Positions 29,432 to 40,200 of a stretch of DNA of 64,000 nt are shown piece after piece. Origin of the DNA: Flavobacteriales bacterium. GTDB taxonomy: Bacteria > Bacteroidota > Bacteroidia > UBA10329. The position numbers were made by a program, and so were the translations under genes. The stretch is taken from assembly GCA_021739695.1 (NCBI GenBank), contig JAIPBM010000003.1, positions 1 through 64,000 on the forward strand, given 5' to 3'. Numbering within the stretch: position 1 is the first letter of the stretch; the number at the start of each line of letters is the position of its first letter. Below the pieces are notes generated by a model. The model ran no database searches and was not told the origin of the DNA. It saw only the letters and a list, made by a program, of their open reading frames with translations.

Positions 29432-31000
29432 TTAGTTCTTCACGAACTTTTTTCTGGCTAATACCTCGTTGCCGCTCATTAAACGCATAGTATAGATTCC
29501 TGCATCAAGGAAATCAACATTGGCTTGGAACTTATTGTGGCCTGCATGTTGCGTGATCACCTGCTGAGTGACAATCAATTTCCCAGACATATCAAATACA
29601 TCATAGTTCAATAAATTACCTGACCGTTCTGCAACCCAAAGTAATTGTAGTGTTTCGTTGGCAGGATTTGGATAAAGTGTAAGGTTTTCCCACGCTTGTG
29701 GACTCGGTTCGTCATAAATAAGTTTGACTAGCCCTTTCTCCTCCTCTGTCAGTCCAGACAGATCGATATCGCCACCACGCATATATACGTTCAGCTTCAT
29801 TGTTCCATCCTTGCTGAATTGGTTCGAAAGTGAACTACCCTCTGCAAATGTGAGTTTCGCTCCAACAGGAAGTTCCATGTAAAACTGTCCTGATTCGGGG
29901 TCGGTGTAGTATTCATAAATGAACACTGGCCCGTTTATAATAAGCTCAGCATTCGGCTCAATGACGAGTTTCCCGCCTGTTTTAAGTGCCAACATTCCAA
30001 CGCTATTGAAACCATACTCGAATCGAGAACCAGTTTTTATTTTCAAACCACCGCCTTTACCAAATAGATTACAGCCAGTAGAACCGTGAAACCCTATAGT
30101 TCCACCGTCAATCACTAATTGATTTCCTTCTTCCCATAGCACCTCAAAGAATGTAATGCACATGCTTCCGCCCAAAATCACTTCCAAACCATGTCTGATC
30201 GAATCAGATCCATCAACAAGAGCTCCTCGTAAAGCTGTATAATCCTGGAAATGCAATGAAGAATATCCATCAACATAATATTGAACCAAAGTGGAATCAG
30301 TCGGATTTCCCCAAGGCTCTACATCAGTGTACGAAACAGAATCGGCAGTTGGGTAGATGTTGTGCCAATATCGAACAAGATTTGGGCCATAATCTGTCTG
30401 CGGCTGTGTTACCTGAGGTACAATTGTAGTTCCATCCCAATGAGGATTTAAACTTGGAGAATACAACGATAAATTATATGATGCTCCCAAAGACTTGTAT
30501 TCATATATCAAGCGATTGATTTTCTGTCCAACTACTTTCTGAGTTGGAAAACAGAGAGCTTCTGAACCATCATATATGAGATCTTGAGCTATTTCAATTG
30601 TATCAGATACTGAAGAATCTGGCATCTCCATTCCCAAATGAATGTCCGTTTCATAGCCTAGTGAAGTCAGCATATAAACCGTGGTCGTATCTACAACAAG
30701 AGCCGAGTCAAGTACCATTTCAAAGAATACTGAACGATTGGTTGGGACTGATAGAGTTGGAAATCGCCAAGATCCGCTTACTTGAACCAACGAATAGCAT
30801 AGCAAACTATCAAGGTCACCATTCCACTGATCGTTTACTGTGGAATACATCCGAACCTTCGAATATGCGTTAACGGTTGTAGTGGTGTCAAATTCGCACG
30901 GAACCGGTTGAACAGATCCTAGATCAACCTGATAAGACTGCGAGCATGCAGTGCCAAAAGAAAGGAGAATGAGGAGAAACGCAGAGTATAATGTCTTCAT
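29432..31000 (-). CDS. Secreted protein with T9SS type A sorting domain
   Basis: The ATG at 31000 gives MKTLYSAFLLILLSFGTACSQS as signal, so I prefer it to the ATG 27 bp upstream; product about 522 aa. The N-terminal half is beta-rich with no known domain. The middle (GGSMCITFFEVLWEEGNQLVIDGG onward, read in parts) has repeating hydrophobic strands typical of a right-handed beta-helix. The last ~80 residues (LYPNPANETLQLLW ... ARKKFVKN) form a type A T9SS sorting domain. Probably a cell-surface or released protein; function unknown. Confidence 0.8.
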   Translation of the reverse strand: MKTLYSAFLLILLSFGTACSQSYQVDLGSVQPVPCEFDTTTTVNAYSKVRMYSTVNDQWNGDLDSLLCYSLVQVSGSWRFPTLSVPTNRSVFFEMVLDSALVVDTTTVYMLTSLGYETDIHLGMEMPDSSVSDTIEIAQDLIYDGSEALCFPTQKVVGQKINRLIYEYKSLGASYNLSLYSPSLNPHWDGTTIVPQVTQPQTDYGPNLVRYWHNIYPTADSVSYTDVEPWGNPTDSTLVQYYVDGYSSLHFQDYTALRGALVDGSDSIRHGLEVILGGSMCITFFEVLWEEGNQLVIDGGTIGFHGSTGCNLFGKGGGLKIKTGSRFEYGFNSVGMLALKTGGKLVIEPNAELIINGPVFIYEYYTDPESGQFYMELPVGAKLTFAEGSSLSNQFSKDGTMKLNVYMRGGDIDLSGLTEEEKGLVKLIYDEPSPQAWENLTLYPNPANETLQLLWVAERSGNLLNYDVFDMSGKLIVTQQVITQHAGHNKFQANVDFLDAGIYTMRLMSGNEVLARKKFVKN

Positions 31001-31036
31001 ATCAAGAATTTGACATGAATGTAACAAACTATCAGG

Positions 31037-32395
31037 TTACTTCACAATGGAGGCGGAGATTTTTTCGAGGTCAAGACCATCAAAACTGCCAGAACTCATC
31101 ATCAACAGATTCTTGCGTTTCCAGTTAATGCCTTGCAAAAAGTCTTTCAACTCCTTCGAATCGGTGATGACAATCAGGTCCTTACGTCCAAAAGCCTTTT
31201 TCACTTCCTTCTTGGTCAGTTCTGGCAGTTTCTTGTGCTTAAGCGTTTTGGGATTGAAGTAAACAATGGCCATATCAGCTGCCTTCATGCTTTTCCGATA
31301 CTCTTCCAAAAACTTTAGATTGAGTGAACTAAAGGTGTGTAGTTCTAGACAAGCAATCAATTGGCGGTCGTCAAATTGCTTTTTCACAGCATCTACTGTT
31401 GCCTTTACTTTAGATGGCGAATGGGCAAAGTCTTTATAAACCGTTGTCTTTTTAGACGATGCCAACAACTCCAATCGCTTAGACGCACCTTTGAAATCTT
31501 GAATGGCTGAATAAAAATCGGGCCGCTCAACACCTAAACTAGCGCAAACCAAACGGGCACCATTCAAATTGACCAGATTGTGTTCTCCAAATACTTGAAG
31601 AGGAATCTTGCCTTCATCGGTAAGCAATGAAGTGATACCATTTTCTATCACGTAAGGTGGAACCGAATATGGCAGTAGAGAAATCTCATTGTCCGATTCA
31701 TCTGCCACTTTCTTCACTTCAGCGTCATCAATGCAGTAGATCAGCTTGCCATTCTTTTCAATCAGATCAACAAACATGCTGAACTGCTCCACGTAGTTCT
31801 CGAAGGTGGGAAACACGTTCACGTGGTCCCAAGCAATGCCGCTGATAAGAGCAATATTAGGTTTGTAAAGATGGAATTTAGGACGTCTATCGATAGGGCT
31901 ACTCAGATACTCATCACCTTCCAAAATAACGATTGGCGCTTCTTCAGTAAGCTTAACCATGGTATCGAAACCAGCCAATTGTGCACCTACCATGTAATCG
32001 GCATTGATTCCACATTTGTTCAACACATGCAGAATCATGGCTGTGATGGTGGTTTTGCCATGGCTTCCACCAATGACCACTCGGGTTTTCTCCTTGGTCT
32101 GCTCGTAGATATATTCCGGATAGGAATAGATCTTCAATCCAAGCTCCTGCGCTTTCAGCAATTCGGGATTATCGGCACGAGCATGCATGCCAACAATAAC
32201 AGCATCTAGGTCGGATGTGATATTGGCTTCGTTCCAACCCATTTCTGCAGGTAGTAGACCGAATTTGGCAAGGCGCGTTTTAGAAGGCTCAAAAACCTCG
32301 TCATCCGAACCGGTAACCTTATACCCTTTGTGGTGCAGCGCCAAAGCAAGATTATGCATGGCACTCCCTCCTATGGCAATGAAATGGGTTTTCAT
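31037..32395 (-). CDS. mpl: Mpl-type UDP-N-acetylmuramate:tripeptide ligase
   Basis: A 452-aa Mur-ligase-family enzyme. The N-terminal Rossmann part starts HFIAIGGSAMHNLALALHHKG. The ATP loop is GGSHGKTTITAMI (about 109-121), and EGDEY and GIAWDHVNVFPT are typical of the central domain. DFAHSPSKVKATVDAVK marks the C-terminal domain. The SAMHNLA start and overall layout fit Mpl, which recycles murein tripeptide, rather than MurC. Cytoplasmic. It lies just downstream of an unrelated divergent MBL-fold gene. Confidence 0.85.
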   Translation of the reverse strand: MKTHFIAIGGSAMHNLALALHHKGYKVTGSDDEVFEPSKTRLAKFGLLPAEMGWNEANITSDLDAVIVGMHARADNPELLKAQELGLKIYSYPEYIYEQTKEKTRVVIGGSHGKTTITAMILHVLNKCGINADYMVGAQLAGFDTMVKLTEEAPIVILEGDEYLSSPIDRRPKFHLYKPNIALISGIAWDHVNVFPTFENYVEQFSMFVDLIEKNGKLIYCIDDAEVKKVADESDNEISLLPYSVPPYVIENGITSLLTDEGKIPLQVFGEHNLVNLNGARLVCASLGVERPDFYSAIQDFKGASKRLELLASSKKTTVYKDFAHSPSKVKATVDAVKKQFDDRQLIACLELHTFSSLNLKFLEEYRKSMKAADMAIVYFNPKTLKHKKLPELTKKEVKKAFGRKDLIVITDSKELKDFLQGINWKRKNLLMMSSGSFDGLDLEKISASIVK

Positions 32396-32571
32396 CTCAA
32401 ACTACGTTAAGCAAATGTTAAGCCGTGCAAAATAAGACGGACAAACCATGTAGCAATGTTAAATTTTAAGAGCTGTACATATTGGCTCACTGCCACATGA
32501 GGCGAGTACATACAATCGGATTCGGATGCTTCTTTTCTGCTTTACCATATCTTCGCCAAAAACAATCAGCA

Positions 32572-33411
32572 ATGCAACTCTACAGTATAGAAACAGGATA
32601 TTTCAAATTGGATGGTGGCGCCATGTTCGGGGTTGTGCCTAAATCCTTGTGGCAAAGGACGAATCCGGCCGATGCGAATAACCTCTGCACTTGGGCCATG
32701 CGCTGTTTGCTTATTCAAGATGGAAACAGGCTGATCCTTGTGGATAACGGCATTGGAAACAAGCAGGACGATAAATTCCTTCAGCATTACTATCTGCACG
32801 GAGATGATACGCTTGAAAAAAGCCTCGCGAAGCATGGTTTCGGCAAAGATGACATCACAGACGTGTTCCTAACCCATCTTCATTTCGACCATTGTGGCGG
32901 CAGCGTAGTTTGGAACCGCGACCGTACTGGCTACGAAATGAATTTTAAGAACGCTACCTATTGGAGCAACGAGCGGCATTGGCAATGGGCAACAGTTCCG
33001 AACAGAAGGGAAAAAGCCAGTTTCCTGAAAGAGAACATTCTACCGATTCAGGAAAGTGGGCAGTTGAAATTCATTGGCGATGAGGGAAATTGGATTCCCG
33101 GCATTGATATTCTGTTTGCCAACGGCCACACCGATGCGCAGATGATTCCAAAAATCCAGTACAAAGGCAGAACCATCGTTTTCATGGCCGACCTTTTGCC
33201 CTCAGTAGGCCACTTCCCTATTCCTTTTGTGATGGGATATGATACCCGTCCGCTGTTGACCCTTGATGAAAAGGAGAAATTCTTGAACGAAGCGGCTGCG
33301 CAGGACTACATCCTCATGTTTCAGCATGATTCTGTGAATGAATGCTGTTCTGTTATCAGTACAGACAAGGGCGTGCGGGCTGACCAACTACTCAAACTTT
33401 CAGAACTTTAG
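32572..33411 (+). CDS. MBL-fold metallo-hydrolase
   Basis: I start at the ATG at 32572 (MQLYSIETGYFKLDGGAMFG); an open frame from a TTG at 32482 adds 30 residues that do not look conserved. The 279-aa product carries the metal motif HLHFDHCGG, a second His in FANGHTDAQM and further ligands in DLLPSVGH. The N-terminal part resembles AttM/AiiA-like lactonases and other quorum-quenching-type MBL hydrolases, but the true substrate is unknown. Monocistronic. Confidence 0.87.
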   Translation: MQLYSIETGYFKLDGGAMFGVVPKSLWQRTNPADANNLCTWAMRCLLIQDGNRLILVDNGIGNKQDDKFLQHYYLHGDDTLEKSLAKHGFGKDDITDVFLTHLHFDHCGGSVVWNRDRTGYEMNFKNATYWSNERHWQWATVPNRREKASFLKENILPIQESGQLKFIGDEGNWIPGIDILFANGHTDAQMIPKIQYKGRTIVFMADLLPSVGHFPIPFVMGYDTRPLLTLDEKEKFLNEAAAQDYILMFQHDSVNECCSVISTDKGVRADQLLKLSEL

Positions 33412-33536
33412 AAAGACAACTACCGAGGAATAGCCTCGTTCATAAGTTGTTCATCGCTTGATCATTGACGCATCGGATAAAAGAGAGAATCTTTAATTTC
33501 GAATGGTTGATGGATCAGACATAGTGACCACCAAGT

Positions 33537-36500
33537 ATGAAACGAGCCTTACCCCTGCTCATATCGTTCCTGCTGACCCTTGTTGTCGGAAATGTGTTCT
33601 CGCAATGCAACGAGCTCATACCGTTAGAAGTGATCAATCCTGGTTTTGAAGGTCCAACGGCAGCACACATTACTCCTGCACCTTGGAGCACTTGTGGCAT
33701 CACACCAGATACGCAACCTGGCTCGTGGGGAGTAACACTTCCACCCTCTGAAGGCAATAGCTACGTTGGTTTTGTATACGGAAGCGCAAGTTGGCAAGAA
33801 GGTGCTTCGCAAGCACTGAGCGGAAGCATGCAGGCAGGAGTTCAGTACGATTTTACGATCGATCTTGCCGCCACACCTGCTTCTGGTGGTGGGTTAGACC
33901 CCAGTCAGCATTGTGTAATGGAAGTTTGGGGCGCAAGTGCCATTTGCCAGAAAACGCAGTTGATGTGGAGTTCGCCTTTAATAACGGCTTACACATGGGA
34001 AACTTATAACGTGAGCATCCTCCCAACTCAAAATTGGACACACATCTATTTCATCTGCAACTGCGGTCCTCTTGGGTATATCCTTCTCGACAATATCACT
34101 CCGCTTCAGGCGAACAATCCCAATGTGTTCATCACTTCTCATGTGGATGGTGATGCAGAATCCTGTGGATTCACACTCGCAGGAAATGTGAACAATGCAG
34201 TTATTGATTCCGTTATCCTGACTGGTAATTTCCAAGGATCGCCATTGGCTACAACCATGAATGGCTTGGATTGGTCTGCCCCTCTTACATTCAATGGACC
34301 TGGTAATCAAACGGTGATTGCCACGGCTTACTATACAGACCAACAGTTGCAAGAAACCTGTGTTTCTACTCATGTAGACTTGATCATCAACTCACCAGCC
34401 TCCAATTTCACCTTTGTAAGTCAATGCGATGGGACAGCCATTCCCTTCACCGATGCTTCAGTTCCCTTTGGGTCGAACACCATTACAGATTGGAATTGGG
34501 ATTTTGGCGATGGAACTACTTCAACACAACAGAATCCAACTCACACATTTTCCGCTTCCGGAATATATACTGTCAGTTTAGAAATAACGTCTTCGGATGG
34601 TTGTGCGGTCACTTCAAGTCAAGACATCACCGTGTACGAAAATCCAGTTGCCGATTTCACCTTTAATGAAGCCTGCGAAGGAGATATCACCGATTTCTGG
34701 AACGTGTCTTCTATCGGCATCGGAACCATCATCAACCAAACCTGGGACTTTGGTGATGGGAATACTTCTACGGTGCTCAATCCATCAAATACCTATTCCA
34801 ATTTGGGGGTCTATGATGTTCAATTAACAGTTACCACTTCTGATGGATGTATTGGTTCAGTAACCCAGCAAGTTGGCATGTTTCCGCTGCCCGTGGCCGA
34901 TTTCAGTTTTACAGATGCCTGTTTGCAATCCGATTTTCAGCTTACCGATCAATCTTCAGTGGTTACAGGTGCAGTAACGGCTTGGGATTGGGACTTTGGA
35001 GATGGTGGCATATCAACCGTGCAGAACCCTACAAACACTTACGGAGCGGATGGCACTTATAACGTGACGCTAACAGCCACCACTGATCATGCTTGTACTG
35101 ATGTGATTACCCAAAGTATTACAGTATATCCGTTGCCTGTGGCAGATTTTACCAATACCACCGTTTGCGCGCTCATCACGATGGATTATACAGATGCATC
35201 TTTGGTCTCATCTGGCACCATAGCTGGTTGGCAATGGTATTTTGGCGATGGTTCAAGTGCCACAACTCAGAACCCAAGTCATGATTTCACCACAGGTGGA
35301 ACCTACACTTCATCGTTGGTGGTAACAACAGGATTTGGCTGCCAAGACAGTGCGGCCATTGATGTAACTGTATATCCCAAACCTGACGCGGAATTCATCC
35401 CGATCGATGCATGTCTGAACGATCATAACACCTTCATTGATCAATCGACTATCGTTGGTTCGAATATCAATGGCTGGAATTGGGATTTTGGCGATAATGC
35501 AGGCACATCCACCATTCAAAACCCTATTTACACCTACACATCAAGTGGGCAGTACACCACCGAACTGATTGCCACAACTGCCGATGGCTGTAAAGACACG
35601 GTAGAACAAACGGTGAATGTGTTTGATCTTCCTGTGGCAGATTTCAATTTCACTAACATTTGCGAAGATGATTCTGTTCTGTTCGTAGATCAATCAACCA
35701 TTTCTTCTGGTGCCATCACAGGCTGGAATTGGGATTTTGGAAACGGTCAAACATCCAGTCTACAAGTTTCTCCTTACCAAAGCTATCCTGCAGATAACAA
35801 CTACCCTGTTTCGCTCATCGTTTCTTCCGGATTCGGATGTTCTGATACGTTGCAAGACATGATAGAGATCTATCCTGTGCCTATTGCTGAGTTTCTGTTT
35901 GATAGCGTTTGCTTTCCACTGGAAATTCAGTTTACTGATGTTTCAGACCCCAACGGAAGTTACGCCATCACTTCGTGGAATTGGACCTTCTCTGACGGCC
36001 AGACCAGCGCACTTCAATCGCCTAGCATGGATTTTGGAATGCCAGGAACGTTCTCAGCCGAACTGGGAATAAGCAATGGCCCCGGTTGTAAGAGTTTCTT
36101 TGCTGCCGGAGATGCAGTGGTTCATCCGCTGCCAGTGGCCGATTTTCCAACGGATATGGCCACATGTTTAGAAGACACCATCTTCTTCACCGATCTATCA
36201 ACCATCACTCCAATAACGGATGATGTAATTGATCAATGGACATGGAATTTGGCCGATGGAAACATACTCAATGCACAAAATGGCTATCATATTTACAGCA
36301 CTCATAACCACTATAATGTAAGGCTTGACGTAACCACTAATCATGGATGTACTGACGATGTGACCCATGTTGTGGAAATTTATCCGCTTCCTGCTGTGAA
36401 TTTCATTGCAGACCCACCGCAAGGATGTGCCCCATTGGATGTTCAGTTCTTCGACCAAACGAGCATTCCAAACCCTTACGTCCTATCCACTTGGGATTGG

Positions 36501-37190
36501 TATCTCGGAAACGACTCAACCACCTCATCTTCCCCATCTCCTTTTCTGACATATGATCCAGAGTTGGAACCGATGGATATCGCTCAATACGATATAGGGC
36601 TTACCGTTACATCAACCAACGGTTGCGTCTCTAGCATCTATAAGCCTGCATACGTAACGGTTTACCCTAAGCCAGTTGCCGAATTCACCGTAAGTCCAAA
36701 GGTCAACAACATCATCAAGCCGCAATTTGAACTCACTGATCTTTCAACTGAGAACGTGACACAGTGGGATTGGAGCTTTGGAGATGGAACTTACTCAAGC
36801 GAACAAGACCCCACTCATCGGTATCAAGCAGTTGGAACCTATCCCATTGGGCTTATTGTGGAAACTCAATTTGGCTGTAAAGACACCTTTGGACTTGAAG
36901 TGAAAGTTGAACCTGTTTTCACCTTCTACATTCCAAATTCCTTTACGCCAGATGCTGATGGCATCAACGATGAGTTCTTCGGTCAGGGAGAAGGATTTAA
37001 TTCCTATTCAATGTTCATTTACGACCGTTGGGGAGAAATGATATTCGAATCGAACAACGCTGATCATCATTGGGATGGCACCTACAAAGGCAAGCAGGTT
37101 GAACAAGGAACGTACGTTTATCGGTTCTACATCATCGATTGGCAATCAGACGATCATCAGTATGATGGGCACGTAACGCTTCATCGCTAA
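33537..37190 (+). CDS. PKD-repeat surface protein, T9SS type B (paralog 1)
   Basis: A 1217-aa secreted protein with a signal peptide ending near GNVFSQ. Residues ~25-195 form a jelly-roll-like module (NPGFEGPTAAH, SEGNSYVGFVYG). From ~285 about ten PKD-like repeats follow, each marked by WDFGDG or a variant (for example WNWDFGDGTTST, WDWDFGDGGIST). The final ~90 residues (YIPNSFTPDADGINDEFFG, YDRWGEMIFES, WDGTYKGKQVEQGTYVYRF) are the gliding-motility-associated C-terminal domain that targets cargo to type IX secretion. Probably an adhesin or structural surface protein. The next gene is a clear paralog. Confidence 0.9.
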   Translation: MKRALPLLISFLLTLVVGNVFSQCNELIPLEVINPGFEGPTAAHITPAPWSTCGITPDTQPGSWGVTLPPSEGNSYVGFVYGSASWQEGASQALSGSMQAGVQYDFTIDLAATPASGGGLDPSQHCVMEVWGASAICQKTQLMWSSPLITAYTWETYNVSILPTQNWTHIYFICNCGPLGYILLDNITPLQANNPNVFITSHVDGDAESCGFTLAGNVNNAVIDSVILTGNFQGSPLATTMNGLDWSAPLTFNGPGNQTVIATAYYTDQQLQETCVSTHVDLIINSPASNFTFVSQCDGTAIPFTDASVPFGSNTITDWNWDFGDGTTSTQQNPTHTFSASGIYTVSLEITSSDGCAVTSSQDITVYENPVADFTFNEACEGDITDFWNVSSIGIGTIINQTWDFGDGNTSTVLNPSNTYSNLGVYDVQLTVTTSDGCIGSVTQQVGMFPLPVADFSFTDACLQSDFQLTDQSSVVTGAVTAWDWDFGDGGISTVQNPTNTYGADGTYNVTLTATTDHACTDVITQSITVYPLPVADFTNTTVCALITMDYTDASLVSSGTIAGWQWYFGDGSSATTQNPSHDFTTGGTYTSSLVVTTGFGCQDSAAIDVTVYPKPDAEFIPIDACLNDHNTFIDQSTIVGSNINGWNWDFGDNAGTSTIQNPIYTYTSSGQYTTELIATTADGCKDTVEQTVNVFDLPVADFNFTNICEDDSVLFVDQSTISSGAITGWNWDFGNGQTSSLQVSPYQSYPADNNYPVSLIVSSGFGCSDTLQDMIEIYPVPIAEFLFDSVCFPLEIQFTDVSDPNGSYAITSWNWTFSDGQTSALQSPSMDFGMPGTFSAELGISNGPGCKSFFAAGDAVVHPLPVADFPTDMATCLEDTIFFTDLSTITPITDDVIDQWTWNLADGNILNAQNGYHIYSTHNHYNVRLDVTTNHGCTDDVTHVVEIYPLPAVNFIADPPQGCAPLDVQFFDQTSIPNPYVLSTWDWYLGNDSTTSSSPSPFLTYDPELEPMDIAQYDIGLTVTSTNGCVSSIYKPAYVTVYPKPVAEFTVSPKVNNIIKPQFELTDLSTENVTQWDWSFGDGTYSSEQDPTHRYQAVGTYPIGLIVETQFGCKDTFGLEVKVEPVFTFYIPNSFTPDADGINDEFFGQGEGFNSYSMFIYDRWGEMIFESNNADHHWDGTYKGKQVEQGTYVYRFYIIDWQSDDHQYDGHVTLHR

Positions 37191-37298
37191 ATGAGTTCTT
37201 CTTTCTAGTAGACAACCTCAACCATGCGTTGCCGTTTGTAATTGTGATGTTCCGATAGGGAATTTGCTTCAGATTCCTAACTTCGGTGCTTACTGGAC

Positions 37299-40200
37299 GT
37301 GCTCAGCAACAACCCCATATCATCCGCTGACCGACAACTTTGGCCATCTAGATTGATTCGGCACATTTTGTTGGTTCTCACCCTTGGGATTGCGATTAAT
37401 TCGTTCGGACAAGAAATCTGCAATAATGCCATAGACGATGACGGAGATGGATTGATTGACCTGAACGATGACGAGTGCGTTTGCACCGGTTTCGGTGGTT
37501 CAACCAACGCTTCTTCATTGATTCCTAACAGTTCATTCGAAGACAGAAGTTGTTGCCCTAGCGGATATTCTGCCTTGAACTGCGCTGATACTTGGATCCA
37601 AGCTTCCAATCCCACTTCTGATTATTGGAATACCTGCGGCACGGCTGGCAGCAGTTTCGATGGAGGTGCAAGCCTTCCACCTCCAGACGGTAATGGTTTT
37701 GTTGGATTCATCAACATGAGCGGTTGGCAAGAATATGTTGGTGCTTGCCTCACTTCCACTATGGTTGCCGGTCAGACTTACGACCTGAGCTTTTACATGG
37801 GTTATACCAACAACAGTCCTGCCCTTGATCTTACCTTCTATGGAACTCCCAATTGTGGCGACCTTCCGTTCAATAGCAACGATTGTCCAGTAGGAATCGG
37901 TGGTTGGATTCAGTTGGGGCAGACCACCATTGGCGGACCATTGGGTTGGGAAGCGATCACGGTGACGTTCACCCCAAGCATCGACATTAACGCTCTTGTA
38001 CTTGGAGGTGCATGCGGCAGCGGTGACGCTCGAACCTATTATTATATGGACGACCTAACATTGGTCTCAACCGATGAATTTGAAGTGCTTAGCGTCTCGC
38101 TGAGTGGGCAATATTGCGACAACGATATTGCTCTACATGCTGTATCCGATAGTGCTGGTGGAACATGGCAATGGTATAAGGAAGGCATTGCCATCGTGGG
38201 TCAGACCACTGCAGACTATAGTGTGCCAGCAGGAATGGCCGGTGTGGGGAATTACACTGTAGTTTACACAATGGGAAGCCAGTGCGAATCGATTGATATT
38301 GAAGTAGCAGCACCCGATTTTCCTACTGCCGATTTCGTTACCACTAACGTGTGTTTTCCGGCTGATGTGTCATTTACTGATCAGTCAAGTGTTGCTTCAG
38401 GTTCTATTATTGATTGGCAGTGGGATTTTGGCGACAACACTACTTCAACTGCTCAGGATGCTACTCACACGTACGTTTCGGATGGGACATATACGGTCGA
38501 ATTGACCATCACCACAGATATTAATTGCGTGGCCAATTACCAAACTGACGTCACGGTCTACCCCAAACCAGTGGCCGACTTCAGTTTCGTACCTGGCTGT
38601 TTGGGCGACCCAACGGTTTTCACAGATGAATCAACCATCAACACTCCTGGAAACATTACTACCTACGAGTGGGATTTCGGTGACCTGAATACGTCTTCAC
38701 AATCAGATCCATCCAACTTCTACGCTGCCGAAAACAGTTACAATGTGGAGATGATAATTACAAGTGCCGATGGATGCAAGGATACTTCTTCAGCCGTTGT
38801 CAATGTTTATCCAAGCCCAATTGTTGACGTTTCTGTCCAAGCGGAATGCACACTTGATAACGTTCAGTTTGTAAACAATTCTTCCATATCCAGTGGAATC
38901 ATCAGTCAATACGACTGGGATTTTGGAGATAATTCTACTTCTGCCAGTGTTGCTCCAATCCATATCTATCAGTTGCCCAACACTTATACCGTTCAGTTTA
39001 CTGCCACAAGTGATGAAGGCTGCGTGTCCGACACTACGTTTCAGCTCGTTTCCTATCCCAATCCTGTGGCAGATTTTAGCGCAACTGAAGTATGTGCAGA
39101 TGCAGCGGTGCAAATATTAGATCATAGCTTTGTCATTGCTCCAGGAATTCTGGACACATGGGAATTTGACTTAGGAGATAATTCGCCCGTTTTGAACGCA
39201 GTTCCAGCACAGTATCAATACGCTACTTCTGGAACTTACACGCTTCAACTCATACTTACCACGCAAGATGGTTGTGATGACACCTCGAGCATCATGACGA
39301 ATGTGTATGACCTACCAACGGCCGATTTCAATTTCAACAACATTTGTGAAGATGATTCGGTGCAATTCGTAGATCTTTCAAGCATTCCTTCTGGAAGTAT
39401 CAATAACTGGCAATGGAGCTTTGGGAATGGAAATACTGCATCAACGCAACTGACCACGTATCAAAGCTATCCTTCCGATAATCTGTATCCTGTTTCGTTA
39501 ATCGTGTCATCGGGTTTTGGCTGCTCCGACACGCTAGAGGATGTGATAGAGATCTACCCTGTTCCAGTTGCCGAATTCTCGTTCGATAGCGTGTGCTATC
39601 CGCTTGAAATTCAGTTTACAGATCTGTCAGATCCGAATGGAACCTATCCCATCACCAGTTGGGACTGGATATTCAGCGATAATCAAACGAGCAATCTTCA
39701 AAGTCCATCCATGGATTTTGGAATGCCTGGAACGTTCTCAGCAGAACTTCAGGTTAGTAACGCGCCAGGATGTAAAAGCACATATATGGCTGGCGATGCT
39801 GTAGTTCATCCATTGCCTGTGGCTGCCTTTCCAACTGGATTAGCAACATGCTTGGAAGACACGATTTTCTTCACAGATGAATCCACTATTGCTCCAGTTA
39901 CGGACGATGTGATCAATGCCTGGAATTGGAACTTGGATGACAACTCTTCGATTACAACTCAAAATGGATTTCATGTCTATCAGGATGCCGATCTTTATAA
40001 CGTACAATTATCTGTGACAACCAACCACGGTTGCAGTGGAAATGTAACGCATGTGGTCGAAATCTATCCACTACCGAATGTCGATTTCACCTCATCACCT
40101 TTCGAAGGTTGCCAGCCACTACAAGTTCAATTTATAGATGGCACGACTATTCCAGCTCCCTACTTCCTTGCTGGATGGGAATGGAACCTGGGGACCGATT